Source: Laceyella tengchongensis
GTDB taxonomy: Bacteria > Bacillota > Bacilli > Thermoactinomycetales > Thermoactinomycetaceae
DNA: 64,000 nt
Reading direction: 5' to 3'
NCBI RefSeq assembly: GCF_900182735.1
Contig: NZ_FXTU01000007.1
Location: 62,001-126,000, forward strand
The notes under the pieces are model-generated. The model made no database searches, was not told where the DNA came from, and saw only the letters and a list, made by a program, of their open reading frames with translations. Positions 24,194-32,931 of the stretch are shown piece after piece. A program made the translations under genes and the position numbers. The number at the start of each line of letters is the position of its first letter. Within the stretch, counting starts at the first letter, position 1.

Positions 24194-24940
24194 TTATTGT
24201 TGAGGGGTATCCGTTTCCATCGGATTCCCTTGTGTATTTGTTGTTGACTTTTGATCAGATTGTTTTATCTGCTTTTTGGCTCCTTCTTTTTCTCCAATTT
24301 TTCCATCACCCGTGTTCGGGGCTTTCAACACTCTAATAGATGCTGCCGTATTTTGTATACCGATAAAGTTAGCTGCTTCTTCCAGCGTCATCTCTAACCC
24401 TAACCCAGTTACATTTTTATTTGCGTCAATGCCCAAAGCAACAACCTCTACATTTTTCATATATATACTCGTCTTCATGTTTTTATCAGTGACGATAATA
24501 TCTACCAAATCTCGCTGATTAAAGTTATCGTCAAAACCTACACGGTCTGATTTAAAGAGCATAACCATTCTATGGTTGCCTGATCTCAACTCTGTTTCAC
24601 GCTTCAGTACATTAGCAGTAAGAATCTCGCCTTTTGCAAGAGGCACTACCGAAACTAATTGGCCAATACTAGCAATCTGCTCTTGCCCTAAAGAAATAGA
24701 ATTCAAATCAGTAACAATCGAACCCTCAACATACTGTCTTGGCATTGCTTTTTGCTCAAACATCTCTGAACTTAATGGCTTGCGTGAATCAATATTTTCC
24801 TTCGCTACATAAACTGGGACAAAATCGCCTAATTCAGCATCAACTGCCATCGACTTCTGTAAAAACATATACCCGGCTATCGCAGAAAGTAACAACGCGA
24901 CAACTAAAAACAATAAGGCTCTTCTCTTTGCATCCTGCAT
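24194..24940 (-). CDS. cpaB: Flp pilus assembly protein CpaB/RcpC (SAF domain)
   Basis: 248 residues from ATG 24940, with AGGTGTG upstream. An N-terminal membrane helix (ALLFLVVALLLSAIAGYMFL) is followed by a SAF domain at about residues 38-105, with VPVYVAKENIDSRKPLSSEM and GQLVSVVPLAKGEILTANVL. A CpaB-type C-terminal beta domain follows, and the last 40 residues are Lys/Gln/Thr-rich and disordered. In Gram-negatives RcpC works with the outer-membrane secretin; no secretin gene exists here, as expected for a single-membrane cell. Its role in Gram-positives may be guiding the pilus through the wall. It lies between tadV and tadA. Confidence 0.88.
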   Translation of the reverse strand: MQDAKRRALLFLVVALLLSAIAGYMFLQKSMAVDAELGDFVPVYVAKENIDSRKPLSSEMFEQKAMPRQYVEGSIVTDLNSISLGQEQIASIGQLVSVVPLAKGEILTANVLKRETELRSGNHRMVMLFKSDRVGFDDNFNQRDLVDIIVTDKNMKTSIYMKNVEVVALGIDANKNVTGLGLEMTLEEAANFIGIQNTAASIRVLKAPNTGDGKIGEKEGAKKQIKQSDQKSTTNTQGNPMETDTPQQ

Positions 24941-24959
24941 AGATCACACCTGCTTATTT

Positions 24960-25406
24960 TTATAATTTGGTTAGCACATACGTAAACACCGTGCCAAGTA
25001 GAATGAATGGGGCAAATGGGAATTCGGTTTTGCGACCCACTTGGTTCCAACGCACTAGCTTGACGATGAGCAGATAGAGGGCCGCCAACAGGTGGGAGGA
25101 GAAAAAGATCAGGAGAAAAGGCTGAAAGCCCAAGGCGAGCCCCAACATGCCAAACAGCTTCACATCTCCTCCGCCGATAGAACGTTCATCGGTTACGACG
25201 GCAATCACATAAAGGATGAGAAAGACGACGAAACCGGTCACCACATAGTTCCACCATGGCTCCGGTCGCTCAAAAAGGCGAGCGAGCACGGCCGCCACGA
25301 TGCCGATCACGACGAAACGGTCGTAGATTAAGCGGTATTTGAGATCGGTCACCGTTGCCGCGATCAACAATCCTATCAAGACGAGATACAATCCATGCTC
25401 GATCAA
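24960..25406 (-). CDS. tadV: Prepilin peptidase TadV/CpaA (A24 family)
   Basis: 148 residues from TTG 25406, preceded by GGGAG. It consists of four or five membrane helices and has the two catalytic aspartates of A24 peptidases: one in ATVTDLKYRLIYD near residue 21 and one in IGGGDVKLFG near residue 77. It lacks the N-terminal methylase domain of PilD, as usual for TadV. It should cleave the leaders of Flp, TadE-like and TadE-M23 proteins, all of which carry a G/xxxxE site in this locus. It sits between tadZ and cpaB with short spacers. Confidence 0.93.
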   Translation of the reverse strand: MIEHGLYLVLIGLLIAATVTDLKYRLIYDRFVVIGIVAAVLARLFERPEPWWNYVVTGFVVFLILYVIAVVTDERSIGGGDVKLFGMLGLALGFQPFLLIFFSSHLLAALYLLIVKLVRWNQVGRKTEFPFAPFILLGTVFTYVLTKL

Positions 25407-25420
25407 GGGATTCTCCCGCC

Positions 25421-26599
25421 TTATGAAGTGGATTTGCCGTTCTTCGATTCAGACAGCAGTTGTTTGGCAAACTTCTGCATGTCACGGGCGAAGAGTGACA
25501 GGTTGCGTTCGTTTTTGGCGGTTCGCAATGGCTTGCCGCGATTGATCGCCTGGTCGATGCGTTTTAGATCATCTCGGAATTCGCCGGCGATATCGAAACT
25601 GAAGCGTTGGCGGATTTCTTTGGCTCCGATTTCGGAGTCACGGTTTATCCGGTTGACGAGGATTTCCAAACGATCTGTTGGGTCTACACCAATCATGTTA
25701 AATGCGGTCAACACCCGGTTCAACGTGCGCAGGGATAAGGCGTCGGGATTTAACACGTAAAAAATCTTGTCCGCCTCTTCCAATGCCGCATACGTTAAGT
25801 TGGTCATTTCCGCTGGCATGTCGACAAGTATGTAATCATAGTAAAGGCGGGCAGCACGGAGAAGACGTTCGATATGCTCTTCGGTAATCTGTTCGGCCAC
25901 TTCTAAATCGGCGGGACTGGCCAACACTTCAACGGCAGAGTGAGGTTCAATCACGGTCACGCTACGGATATGGTTATCATTCAACTCATGCAAAACCGGC
26001 GTCAAATCATATAGATTGCGGCCGCTTGCAAGATTGAGATACGTTTCCACACCGCCGAATTGGAAGTTGAGATCCACCAACAGCACACTGGAGTTGGATT
26101 CCAATTGAAGCGTCTGAGCTAGCGTGGAAGCAATCAAACTTTTGCCGGAACCGCCCTTGCCGCTGTAAAAACCGATTACTTGCCCGCGCCCCCAGGTAAA
26201 ATTGGCAGCCGCCTCATTCTTGTCGCTATCAGATTGCAACGCGATAACGGCGCGTGACAACACATCGCCTAGCGCGTTAATCTCATCCGGGAAAAAGAGG
26301 ACGTCAAACGCTCCTGCGCGGCTGGCGTCACGAATGCGGATCGAATCTTTGGATTCAGTGAGGAAAACTATCTTGACTTGTGTCACTTCACGCAAGATGT
26401 AAGGGATCAGCTGCATCCCTAAGCTTCCGACCCCTTCATGCAACAACACGACATCCGGCTGGATCCGGGCGATCTCACGCCGCACTTCCGACGCGTAAAC
26501 ATGGCTGATCTGAGGAAACTGAGTGCTTAATCTTTCTCGCAAATCCGTTGCAATCGAATCTTCTTCGGTTATGATTAACAACTTGATATCTGGATACAT
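25421..26599 (-). CDS. tadZ: Tad localisation ATPase TadZ/CpaE
   Basis: 392 residues from ATG 26599; AAGGAGG lies 13 bases upstream, a rather long spacing. Residues 1-120 form a receiver-like domain without clear phosphorylation chemistry (LLIITEEDSIATDLRERL). Residues 140-380 are a MinD/ParA ATPase with a deviant Walker A (FYSGKGGSGKSLIAS) and Walker B-like stretch YYDYILVDMPAEM. This layout is that of CpaE/TadZ, which places the Tad machine at its site on the membrane. It is the first gene of the pilus operon, behind a sigma-A-type promoter. Confidence 0.92.
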   Translation of the reverse strand: MYPDIKLLIITEEDSIATDLRERLSTQFPQISHVYASEVRREIARIQPDVVLLHEGVGSLGMQLIPYILREVTQVKIVFLTESKDSIRIRDASRAGAFDVLFFPDEINALGDVLSRAVIALQSDSDKNEAAANFTWGRGQVIGFYSGKGGSGKSLIASTLAQTLQLESNSSVLLVDLNFQFGGVETYLNLASGRNLYDLTPVLHELNDNHIRSVTVIEPHSAVEVLASPADLEVAEQITEEHIERLLRAARLYYDYILVDMPAEMTNLTYAALEEADKIFYVLNPDALSLRTLNRVLTAFNMIGVDPTDRLEILVNRINRDSEIGAKEIRQRFSFDIAGEFRDDLKRIDQAINRGKPLRTAKNERNLSLFARDMQKFAKQLLSESKNGKSTS

Positions 26600-26666
26600 A
26601 AGAAAAGCAAAGCCTCCTTAAATAGCATGCTTTTTCAACAACGATATTTGATGATAGCATCACTAT

Positions 26667-26694
26667 ATTTTATCTTAGTAAAAATGAAGTTCAA
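26667..26694 (-). promoter_or_regulatory. Candidate sigma-A promoter of the Tad operon
   Basis: TTGAAC and TAAAAT are separated by 16 bases, 67 bases before the tadZ start. The remainder of 26600-26997 is very A+T-rich with no reading frame that I would call a gene, ending at the terminator of the Hsp70 gene. Confidence 0.55.
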
Positions 26695-26887
26695 TACTTT
26701 CCTCTAAGATTTATTAAATATTTTAAAACTAGGTATTAATTAAACATAATGGGAAATGTATAATCTTATTGGGATTAAATGAAATCTTCCTCCAAGTTTA
26801 GCATAATATACTTATATATACCCTCAATCGGTTCAATTTTATCAATTTACCACATTATTGGCAATAGTTCAACTTCATTTGACAACA

Positions 26888-26914
26888 TGAAAAAGCCGGG
26901 ATTACCCGGCTTTT
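26888..26914 (-). terminator. Terminator of the Hsp70-like gene
   Basis: AAAAGCCGGG pairs exactly with CCCGGCTTTT around a 4-base loop; the minus-strand product continues TCATG. The stem is strong and lies about 85 bases beyond the stop. Confidence 0.85.
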
Positions 26915-26997
26915 CGCTTATCTTTCACCATTTGTTCGAAAAATAGACGATAAGGACTGACTCACTCTGTTTCATTTGCCTAATCCATCATTTAACA

Positions 26998-28521
26998 TTA
27001 ACCGATTGCCATCTTCTCAACGCGGCGTTGTTTCGCCCGTACTTCATCTTCAGTCAGGTTGGAAGTTCTTTCAATGTTTAGCTCGCCCAACAAAGTGCCC
27101 GCGGTGGAATCAATGACCGAAATATGGATGATCCCATCACTGTCGTATTCGAAAATCACTTCCAACGGCGCGCCTTTCGGATAAGCTGGGAGGTCGATCA
27201 TCCCTTCCCCAACGATTTTCACATAATCGAGGTCGCTGTCCTCGCCTTCCGTCACTTGCAAGAAAAGTTGGGATTGGCCGTCAACCGTTGTTTTGTAATG
27301 ACCGCTTACCCGGCTCGGAATGGTGGTGTCCTTCTTGAGTACGATGGAGTTGAATTCCTCACCTGCTTCATCCAACGCCACTACTCCCATGCTGTGCGAG
27401 TTCACATCCTGCACTTCGACGACAGGGAAGGCTTGGGTGAGGTGCATATCGGCCGTGCCTTGCTTAATTTGCAGAATCGCACCTTGAATGGCTGCTCCTT
27501 GCGCAACCACCTCATCCGGGTTTACGTCGAGGGACGGTTTGATTCCCGTCACCCGTTCGATCATAGCCGGCACTTGTTTCATGCGTGTCGAACCGCCCAC
27601 AAGCAACACCCGGTCAATATCCTTCCATTGAAGGCCGGCATCCTCTAATACAAACTCCAAAATCTTTTGGGTGCGGTTGAGGAGGGGAGCCGTTAATTCA
27701 TCGAATTTGGTGCGGGTCAGAGGAATGGAAACGTTGACTCCATTTGCAGACAAGAACACATTGGTGCGGTCCCGGACAGAGAGGGTTTTCTTGGCGATTT
27801 CCGCTTTTTCGCGCAGGTCTTGCTCCAACATGGGATCTTCTAACAAGTCAATGCCGCCTTGCGCTTTAAATTCTTCATTCAAGTAGTTCATCACCGTGTT
27901 GTCCCAATCAAAACCGCCCAAGTTCTTCGCTCCACCCGTGGAAAGCACACGCAAACCGTCCGGAGACAGATTCATGATCGTCACATCAAACGTACCGCCC
28001 CCCAAATCGTAGACGAGCAGGTTTTGGGTTTGATGCATTTTGTCCAGCCCATAAGCCAAAGCGGCGGCGGTTGGTTCGTTGATAATGCGCAACACATTGA
28101 GTCCCGCAATCCGCCCCGCGTCTTGGGTCGCTTTGCGCTGAGCGTCATCGAAATACGCTGGCACGGTGATCACTGCATCCTCGATCTTCTCATCCAACAA
28201 TGTCTCGGCGTCTTCCTTGAGGCGGCGCAAAATCATCGCAGAGATTTCCTCAGGTGTGAAGTCATCATGGTTGTCAGTCTGAAACTTCCATGTCTTGTCC
28301 CCAATCTGCCGTTTTACAAACTGGACCACATTGAACGGGCTTGCCACCGCAGTACGCTTCGCGATGCTTCCCACCACGACATCGGCACCATCAAAGAGCA
28401 CTACTGAAGGGGTAATGCGTTCTCCTTCACGGTTAGCGAGCATTTCCGGTTTTCCGTACTTGTTCACTATAGCGATCGCCGAGTAAGTCGTTCCCAGGTC
28501 GATCCCTACAACTCTTCCCAT
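26998..28521 (-). CDS. Hsp70 paralogue lacking the helical lid (DnaK-like)
   Basis: 507 residues from ATG 28521. The ATPase domain is intact: VGIDLGTTYSAIAIV (phosphate 1), ITVPAYFDDAQRKATQDAG, INEPTAAALAYGLD, YDLGGGTFDVTI (phosphate 2) and VLLVGGSTRMKQVP. The usual interdomain linker (DVLLLDV) is replaced by VEVQDVNSHSMGVVALD. A beta-type substrate domain follows, but the chain stops near EDEVRAKQRRVEKMAIG, about 100 residues short of DnaK, so the helical lid is missing. It is therefore unlikely to be the main housekeeping DnaK. A GrpE-like gene lies upstream on the same strand with its own terminator, and no dnaJ is near. Its clients are unknown. Confidence 0.88.
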   Translation of the reverse strand: MGRVVGIDLGTTYSAIAIVNKYGKPEMLANREGERITPSVVLFDGADVVVGSIAKRTAVASPFNVVQFVKRQIGDKTWKFQTDNHDDFTPEEISAMILRRLKEDAETLLDEKIEDAVITVPAYFDDAQRKATQDAGRIAGLNVLRIINEPTAAALAYGLDKMHQTQNLLVYDLGGGTFDVTIMNLSPDGLRVLSTGGAKNLGGFDWDNTVMNYLNEEFKAQGGIDLLEDPMLEQDLREKAEIAKKTLSVRDRTNVFLSANGVNVSIPLTRTKFDELTAPLLNRTQKILEFVLEDAGLQWKDIDRVLLVGGSTRMKQVPAMIERVTGIKPSLDVNPDEVVAQGAAIQGAILQIKQGTADMHLTQAFPVVEVQDVNSHSMGVVALDEAGEEFNSIVLKKDTTIPSRVSGHYKTTVDGQSQLFLQVTEGEDSDLDYVKIVGEGMIDLPAYPKGAPLEVIFEYDSDGIIHISVIDSTAGTLLGELNIERTSNLTEDEVRAKQRRVEKMAIG

Positions 28522-28650
28522 CTTTTTTCACTCCCTCTATCACTTCCATCAAGGTCAAAAAGGCAATAATGACGCATTTTAAAGAGACACTTTTCTATAG
28601 TCATAATATTAGACGCAACAAACAGGCAAACTGTTGTGCAAATCAAAAGG

Positions 28651-28671
28651 AAAAGATGGGAATCCCATCTT
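28651..28671 (-). terminator. Terminator after the GrpE-like gene
   Basis: AAGATGGGA pairs with TCCCATCTT almost without loop, and the minus-strand product runs into TTCCTTTTG. It separates the GrpE-like gene from the Hsp70-like gene, so the latter needs its own promoter. Confidence 0.7.
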
Positions 28672-28728
28672 CAATATAAGACTTTTAACTTCAAGGAAGG
28701 CTGGTTGCCGAAGCGAATGAGCCAACAG

Positions 28729-29367
28729 CTAGCCATGGTATTTTTTGATGACCACTTCTTCCGGACGCAGGACGACATCCTTATATTTGAAACCATGACG
28801 CACCATATGTACAACTGTGCCATCTTCAGCGGGATGCTTGGTCGGGATCACTTCCACGACTTGCTGGATGCGCGGGTCAAATTTATTCGATGGCGCCACG
28901 ATCAGCTCCACTCCGCGGCGATACAAAATTTCCAACACTTCATGACTTAGCGTTTGTAATATATTCACTAATTCCGGATTACGATTGCCAGTGTCCAATT
29001 TATCATTGTATATCGTATTCATGCGGTCGATGAGCAGGATTAAATCGATATAGAGTGGGCGGAGTTGGTTTAACTCCTGGTCCACCTTCAAATCTTCCAT
29101 TTCTTTATACAGTCGGTCGAAGGCGGCTTCTTTCGTCTTATCGTAGCTCAGTCGATTGGTTACCACCTGCAACAATGAAGTGAAGTTTTGTTGCAAGCTG
29201 TTCAACATGGTAAGAACTTGCTGTTGCTGGCGCTCGCTATTGCCACGTGCCTCTCTCACTTCTCTGACAGCATTATCTCTTCTCGCAGGCAAACCAAATC
29301 GAGCCTCTGGGAATGGCAAATGATGTTTTTCTCCCATTGGCTTCTGGTTCTCTTTCCTGGGGCCCAT
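28729..29367 (-). CDS. GrpE-like nucleotide exchange factor
   Basis: 212 residues from ATG 29367, with GGGAGG upstream. A basic, disordered N-terminus of about 40 residues is followed by a long coiled-coil helix (about 40-125) rich in Gln and Leu. A small C-terminal beta domain ends in HGFKYKDVVLRPEEVVIKKY, the typical GrpE ending (G-x-RPAxVxVxKx). A GrpE family role, promoting ADP release from Hsp70, is thus well supported by the C-terminus. Adjacent to the lid-less Hsp70 paralogue, it probably forms a dedicated pair with it. The coiled-coil differs in composition from housekeeping GrpE. Confidence 0.8.
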   Translation of the reverse strand: MGPRKENQKPMGEKHHLPFPEARFGLPARRDNAVREVREARGNSERQQQQVLTMLNSLQQNFTSLLQVVTNRLSYDKTKEAAFDRLYKEMEDLKVDQELNQLRPLYIDLILLIDRMNTIYNDKLDTGNRNPELVNILQTLSHEVLEILYRRGVELIVAPSNKFDPRIQQVVEVIPTKHPAEDGTVVHMVRHGFKYKDVVLRPEEVVIKKYHG

Positions 29368-29867
29368 ACAGTAACCTCCCTAACGGTCAAATGGATTTAA
29401 ATATATATTCAAGGATAGACAATCTTGGAAATTCCACCTGAGAATAGAAAAGCGAAACAGAAAAAGCTGAACGTTTCTACATCTTCCCGCTTATACCATT
29501 TTACTCGTAAGTCAATTCATGTCGCAAGTACGTAGATAAGATGAATTGTTGCGAAAAATTGCGTCCAATTTTGGACAAAGGTTCGCATCACCTATACTCC
29601 TACGCTAACACTTCTTTGGCCTATCGTCTATCACAATCTTTGCCGTCAGCTGGACTGGACAAAAAAACAAGAGCCGCCCCGCGTTAGAAAATTATGATTA
29701 TCCATTGTGTTCCAGATGAATCTACGGTCATTATATTAGGTTTATTTCATTAAAACAAGCCATTTCATGCCCAATCAAGCCACCACCTCCACAAAAATTG
29801 CCGAGGCCAGCACACGGCTAGACTCGGCGACATTCACCCTGATCCCTTCTCCATGCTTATGAAAGCA
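29368..29867. other. 500-base gap without recognisable gene
   Basis: The stretch between the GrpE-like gene and the terminator at 29868 is A+T-rich in part and has no reading frame with a credible start. It must hold the GrpE promoter. I saw no conserved RNA. Confidence 0.5.
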
Positions 29868-29900
29868 AAACAAACGGGGCACATCAACTCTTGGCCCCGC
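29868..29900 (-). terminator. Terminator of the 44-residue Cys-rich protein gene
   Basis: On the minus strand GCGGGGC pairs with GCCCCGT around an 11-14 base loop and is followed by TTGTTTTG. It lies 28 bases beyond the stop at 29928. Confidence 0.65.
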
Positions 29901-29927
29901 TCCTCTCACCCAATTAAGTTAAGTGTT

Positions 29928-30062
29928 TTATTCCCGATTCCGCTCCTCTTCCATCAACTTCTCTGTATAACAAATGCGGCAGTAATACTTCCCGTCGATC
30001 TCAAAAAATTGGATATATAAGGACTTGGCTCCACAGGTAGCGCAGGTGCACTTATCTTCCAC
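29928..30062 (-). CDS. 44-residue Cys-rich (zinc-ribbon-like) protein
   Basis: A small gene with GTG start at 30062, five bases after GGGGAGGG; an in-frame ATG lies five codons upstream but overlaps that site. The protein reads DKCTCATCG near the start and YYCRICYTEKL near residue 27, giving two CxxC pairs about 18 residues apart. That spacing fits a small treble-clef or zinc ribbon. The tail is Glu/Arg-rich. It lies between the lysS terminator and its own terminator, so it is a separate transcription unit. I do not recognise a family. Ribosome site, two CxxC pairs and a terminator together argue it is real. Confidence 0.65.
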   Translation of the reverse strand: MEDKCTCATCGAKSLYIQFFEIDGKYYCRICYTEKLMEEERNRE

Positions 30063-30146
30063 GCAATCCCTCCCCATTTTGCGTTTCCATAATAAATTCG
30101 CTACCATCGAGCTCTATTCCTTTTTCATCCTTTATTTCCATTTATT

Positions 30147-30196
30147 ATAAAAAGAAAGGGCCGCTTCTTCGTGTTGAAGAAACTGCCCTTTTTTGT
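30147..30196 (-). terminator. Terminator of lysS
   Basis: AAGGGC-AG-TTTCTTC pairs with GAAGAAGC-GGCCCTT around an AACAC loop, followed by TCTTTTTATAA on the minus strand. It lies about 70 bases after the lysS stop. Confidence 0.8.
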
Positions 30197-30268
30197 ACAC
30201 AAGTTATACACAATTCACACACAATTTGTGCACAAGCTGTGGATAACTTCAGAAGGTTATGAGCTACA

Positions 30269-31756
30269 TCAGTCCTGATGACGCATGTGCGGGAACAAGA
30301 GCACATCCCGAATGGATGGGCTGTTAGTTAACAGCATAACCAAGCGGTCCATCCCAATACCCAGTCCACCCGTCGGCGGCATTCCATATTCCAGCGCTTC
30401 GATAAAGTCTTCATCCATCGGATGCGCTTCATCGTTTCCTTGCGCTTTCTCCCGCAACTGTGCTTCGAAGCGCTCCCGCTGATCGATCGGGTCATTTAAT
30501 TCAGAGAAGGCGTTGGCGTGCTCGCGCCCTACGATAAACAATTCAAAGCGATCCGTGAACCGCGGATCTTGCGGATTTTTCTTCGCGAGTGGGGAGATTT
30601 CCACCGGATGCCCTGTCACGAAAGTGGGTTGAATCAGCAAATGCTCCACTTTTTGTTCGAAGAACTCATTCAGGATATGACCAAACGTCATAGACGGAGC
30701 CACTTCTACGCCATGTTCTTTGGCCTGCTGATGCGCTTCCTCCGTCGTCATCTGACGGGAGAAATCCACACCGCAGTGCTCCTTCACCAGCTCAACCATT
30801 GATTTGCGCGCCCAGCCTGGCGTCAAATCGACTTGTTGGCCCTGATACTCAATCTGGGTGGTACCCAGCACTTCTTTTGCCACATGGGCAATCAGGTTCT
30901 CAGTCAAATCCATGATGTCACGGTAATCCCCATACGCTTCATACAGCTCCAACATGGTGAATTCCGGATTATGGCGAGTGGAAACCCCTTCGTTTCGGTA
31001 AACACGCCCAATTTCATATACCTTCTCAATGCCCCCCACCAAGAGGCGCTTCAAGTGCAATTCCAGTGCGATCCGCATGTACAACGTCATGTCGAGTGCA
31101 TTGTGATGCGTGATGAAAGGCCGAGCTGCCGCCCCTCCCGCAATCGCATGCATCGTCGGCGTCTCCACTTCCAAATATCCTTGCGCATCCAAATACCGCC
31201 GGGTGGCCGCAATGATTTTGCTGCGCATAACGAATGTGTCCTTCACTTCCGGATTCATGATCAAATCCAGGTAGCGCTTGCGGTAGCGCAACTCCACGTC
31301 TTTCAAGCCATGGTATTTTTCAGGCAACGGGCGCAGCGATTTGCCCAAGAATGTGACTTCATTCGCTTTGACGCTCAGCTCACCCCGGTTGGTTTTGAAC
31401 ACCACCCCGCTCACGCCGATGAAGTCGCCGATATCCGCCATATTGAAGATATCAAATGCCTGCTCACCCACACGATCCAAGCGCACATAAACTTGGATGC
31501 GTCCAGTCATGTCCTGCAAATGAGCGAAAGTAGCTTTCCCTTGCTGGCGCTTACTCATCAAACGGCCAGCTACCACTGCTTCTGCTTGTTTTGCTTCCAA
31601 TTCTTCTTTGGAGAAGGCGTTGTATTCCTGCATCAGCGCTTCCGCGTAATGCGTCCGCTCGAATTTGGCTCCGAACGGGTCGATCCCTTGTTCGCGCAAA
31701 GTTTCCAATTTGTCGCGGCGCACCTGAAACAGATCGCTGTGCTCTTCATGTGTCAT
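30269..31756 (-). CDS. lysS: Lysyl-tRNA synthetase, class II
   Basis: 495 residues from ATG 31756, with AAGGAGTG upstream. The N-terminal OB-fold anticodon-binding domain (about 50-150) includes GRLMSKRQQGKATFAHLQD. Class II motif 2 is seen in YEIGRVYRNEGVSTRHNPEFT and motif 3 in PPTGGLGIGMDRLVMLL. HHAL and FITHHN belong to the substrate-binding core. It charges tRNA-Lys in the cytosol. It follows dusB by 50 bases and ends the folate-dusB-lysS stretch, the same order as in B. subtilis. The genes that usually follow there (ctsR-mcsAB-clpC) do not; the pilus and chaperone loci come instead. Confidence 0.97.
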   Translation of the reverse strand: MTHEEHSDLFQVRRDKLETLREQGIDPFGAKFERTHYAEALMQEYNAFSKEELEAKQAEAVVAGRLMSKRQQGKATFAHLQDMTGRIQVYVRLDRVGEQAFDIFNMADIGDFIGVSGVVFKTNRGELSVKANEVTFLGKSLRPLPEKYHGLKDVELRYRKRYLDLIMNPEVKDTFVMRSKIIAATRRYLDAQGYLEVETPTMHAIAGGAAARPFITHHNALDMTLYMRIALELHLKRLLVGGIEKVYEIGRVYRNEGVSTRHNPEFTMLELYEAYGDYRDIMDLTENLIAHVAKEVLGTTQIEYQGQQVDLTPGWARKSMVELVKEHCGVDFSRQMTTEEAHQQAKEHGVEVAPSMTFGHILNEFFEQKVEHLLIQPTFVTGHPVEISPLAKKNPQDPRFTDRFELFIVGREHANAFSELNDPIDQRERFEAQLREKAQGNDEAHPMDEDFIEALEYGMPPTGGLGIGMDRLVMLLTNSPSIRDVLLFPHMRHQD

Positions 31757-31806
31757 CCCAATGCACTCCTTCATTCATAGGTAAAAATAATCTCAATCCG
31801 CTGGTG

Positions 31807-32823
31807 TCATGCGGTCTCCTGTTGCAAATTGGCTTGTTCGGCCGCTTGCTCCCGCTCCAATTCGCGGACGAATGTTAGTAGCACGTCTGCCATCCCTTCA
31901 CGCGTTTCTTGTTGCGTGACCACATCTTTGATCTTGGACGCCCCAGGCAATCCTTTCAAATACCATGTAGCATGCTTGCGCATTTCACGCACCGCAATCC
32001 GTTCGCCGCGCAGGTTGATCAAGCGATCCATGTGCAACAGGGCGATACGGATCTTCTCAGAAGGCGACGGTTCCGGCAAAAGCTCACCATGTTCCAGGTA
32101 ATGAACGGTGCGATACAGCATCCATGGATTCCCCAAAGCAGCGCGCCCGATCATCACCCCGTCGCAACCGGTCGTCTCCAGCATGCGCTTGGCATCTTCT
32201 GGGGTGAACACGTCTCCATTGCCGATGACCGGGATGGATACCGCTTGCTTAGCCAAGCGGATGTACTCCCAATTCGCATGGCCGCGGTACATCTGTTGCC
32301 GCGTGCGACCGTGTACGGCAACGGCCTTCCCACCCGCACTTTCTACAGCTTTAGCATTGTCCTCCACATAGATATGGTCTTCATCCCAACCGATCCGCAT
32401 CTTCACGGTAACCGGCTTTTTGACCACTTTGACTACGGCAGAAACCATCTCTTCAATTTTCTTCGGCTCCAACAGCCAGCGGGCACCCGCATCACACTTC
32501 ACCACTTTCGGCACCGGACACCCCATATTGATGTCGATAATGTCGGCGTTGGTCTGTTCGTCCACCACTCTGGCCGCTTCCACCAACGTTTCCTTGTCGC
32601 CGCCGAAAATCTGCAAGCTGAGCGGCTTCTCCCGTTCATCAACATATAGCATCTCTTGCGTACGTTTATTTCCATGCAGGATCGCTTTGTCGCTGACCAT
32701 CTCTGCGCAGACCAAACCCACGCCGAATTCCTTGGCGATCAATCGGAATGCAGGGTTGCACACACCAGCCATCGGCGCCAACACAACCCGGTTTTTCATT
32801 TCAATGTCTCCAATTTTAAGCAA
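31807..32823 (-). CDS. dusB: tRNA-dihydrouridine synthase
   Basis: 338 residues from TTG 32823, seven bases after AAGGAGGG. It is a flavin-dependent TIM barrel with VLAPMAGVCNPAFRLI at the N-terminus and the catalytic-Cys motif IDINMGCPVPKV near residue 100. VKMRIGWDEDH and VAVHGRTRQQMYRG follow, then IPVIGNGDVFTPEDA and GCDGVMIGRAALGNPW. These are the standard Dus family markers; the C-terminus has the helical tRNA-contact region. It reduces uridines in tRNA D-loops using FMN and NADPH. It lies between folK and lysS as in B. subtilis dusB (yacF). Confidence 0.95.
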   Translation of the reverse strand: MLKIGDIEMKNRVVLAPMAGVCNPAFRLIAKEFGVGLVCAEMVSDKAILHGNKRTQEMLYVDEREKPLSLQIFGGDKETLVEAARVVDEQTNADIIDINMGCPVPKVVKCDAGARWLLEPKKIEEMVSAVVKVVKKPVTVKMRIGWDEDHIYVEDNAKAVESAGGKAVAVHGRTRQQMYRGHANWEYIRLAKQAVSIPVIGNGDVFTPEDAKRMLETTGCDGVMIGRAALGNPWMLYRTVHYLEHGELLPEPSPSEKIRIALLHMDRLINLRGERIAVREMRKHATWYLKGLPGASKIKDVVTQQETREGMADVLLTFVRELEREQAAEQANLQQETA

Positions 32824-32931
32824 TGGTTTTCCCTCCTTCCAGTCATTTCACTCACCCATTTTATTCATGCAACGAAACGGGGCTTCCTCTGGCATGTCTT
32901 AGCGGATTCCTACCGTTCCACACCAAAAGTA

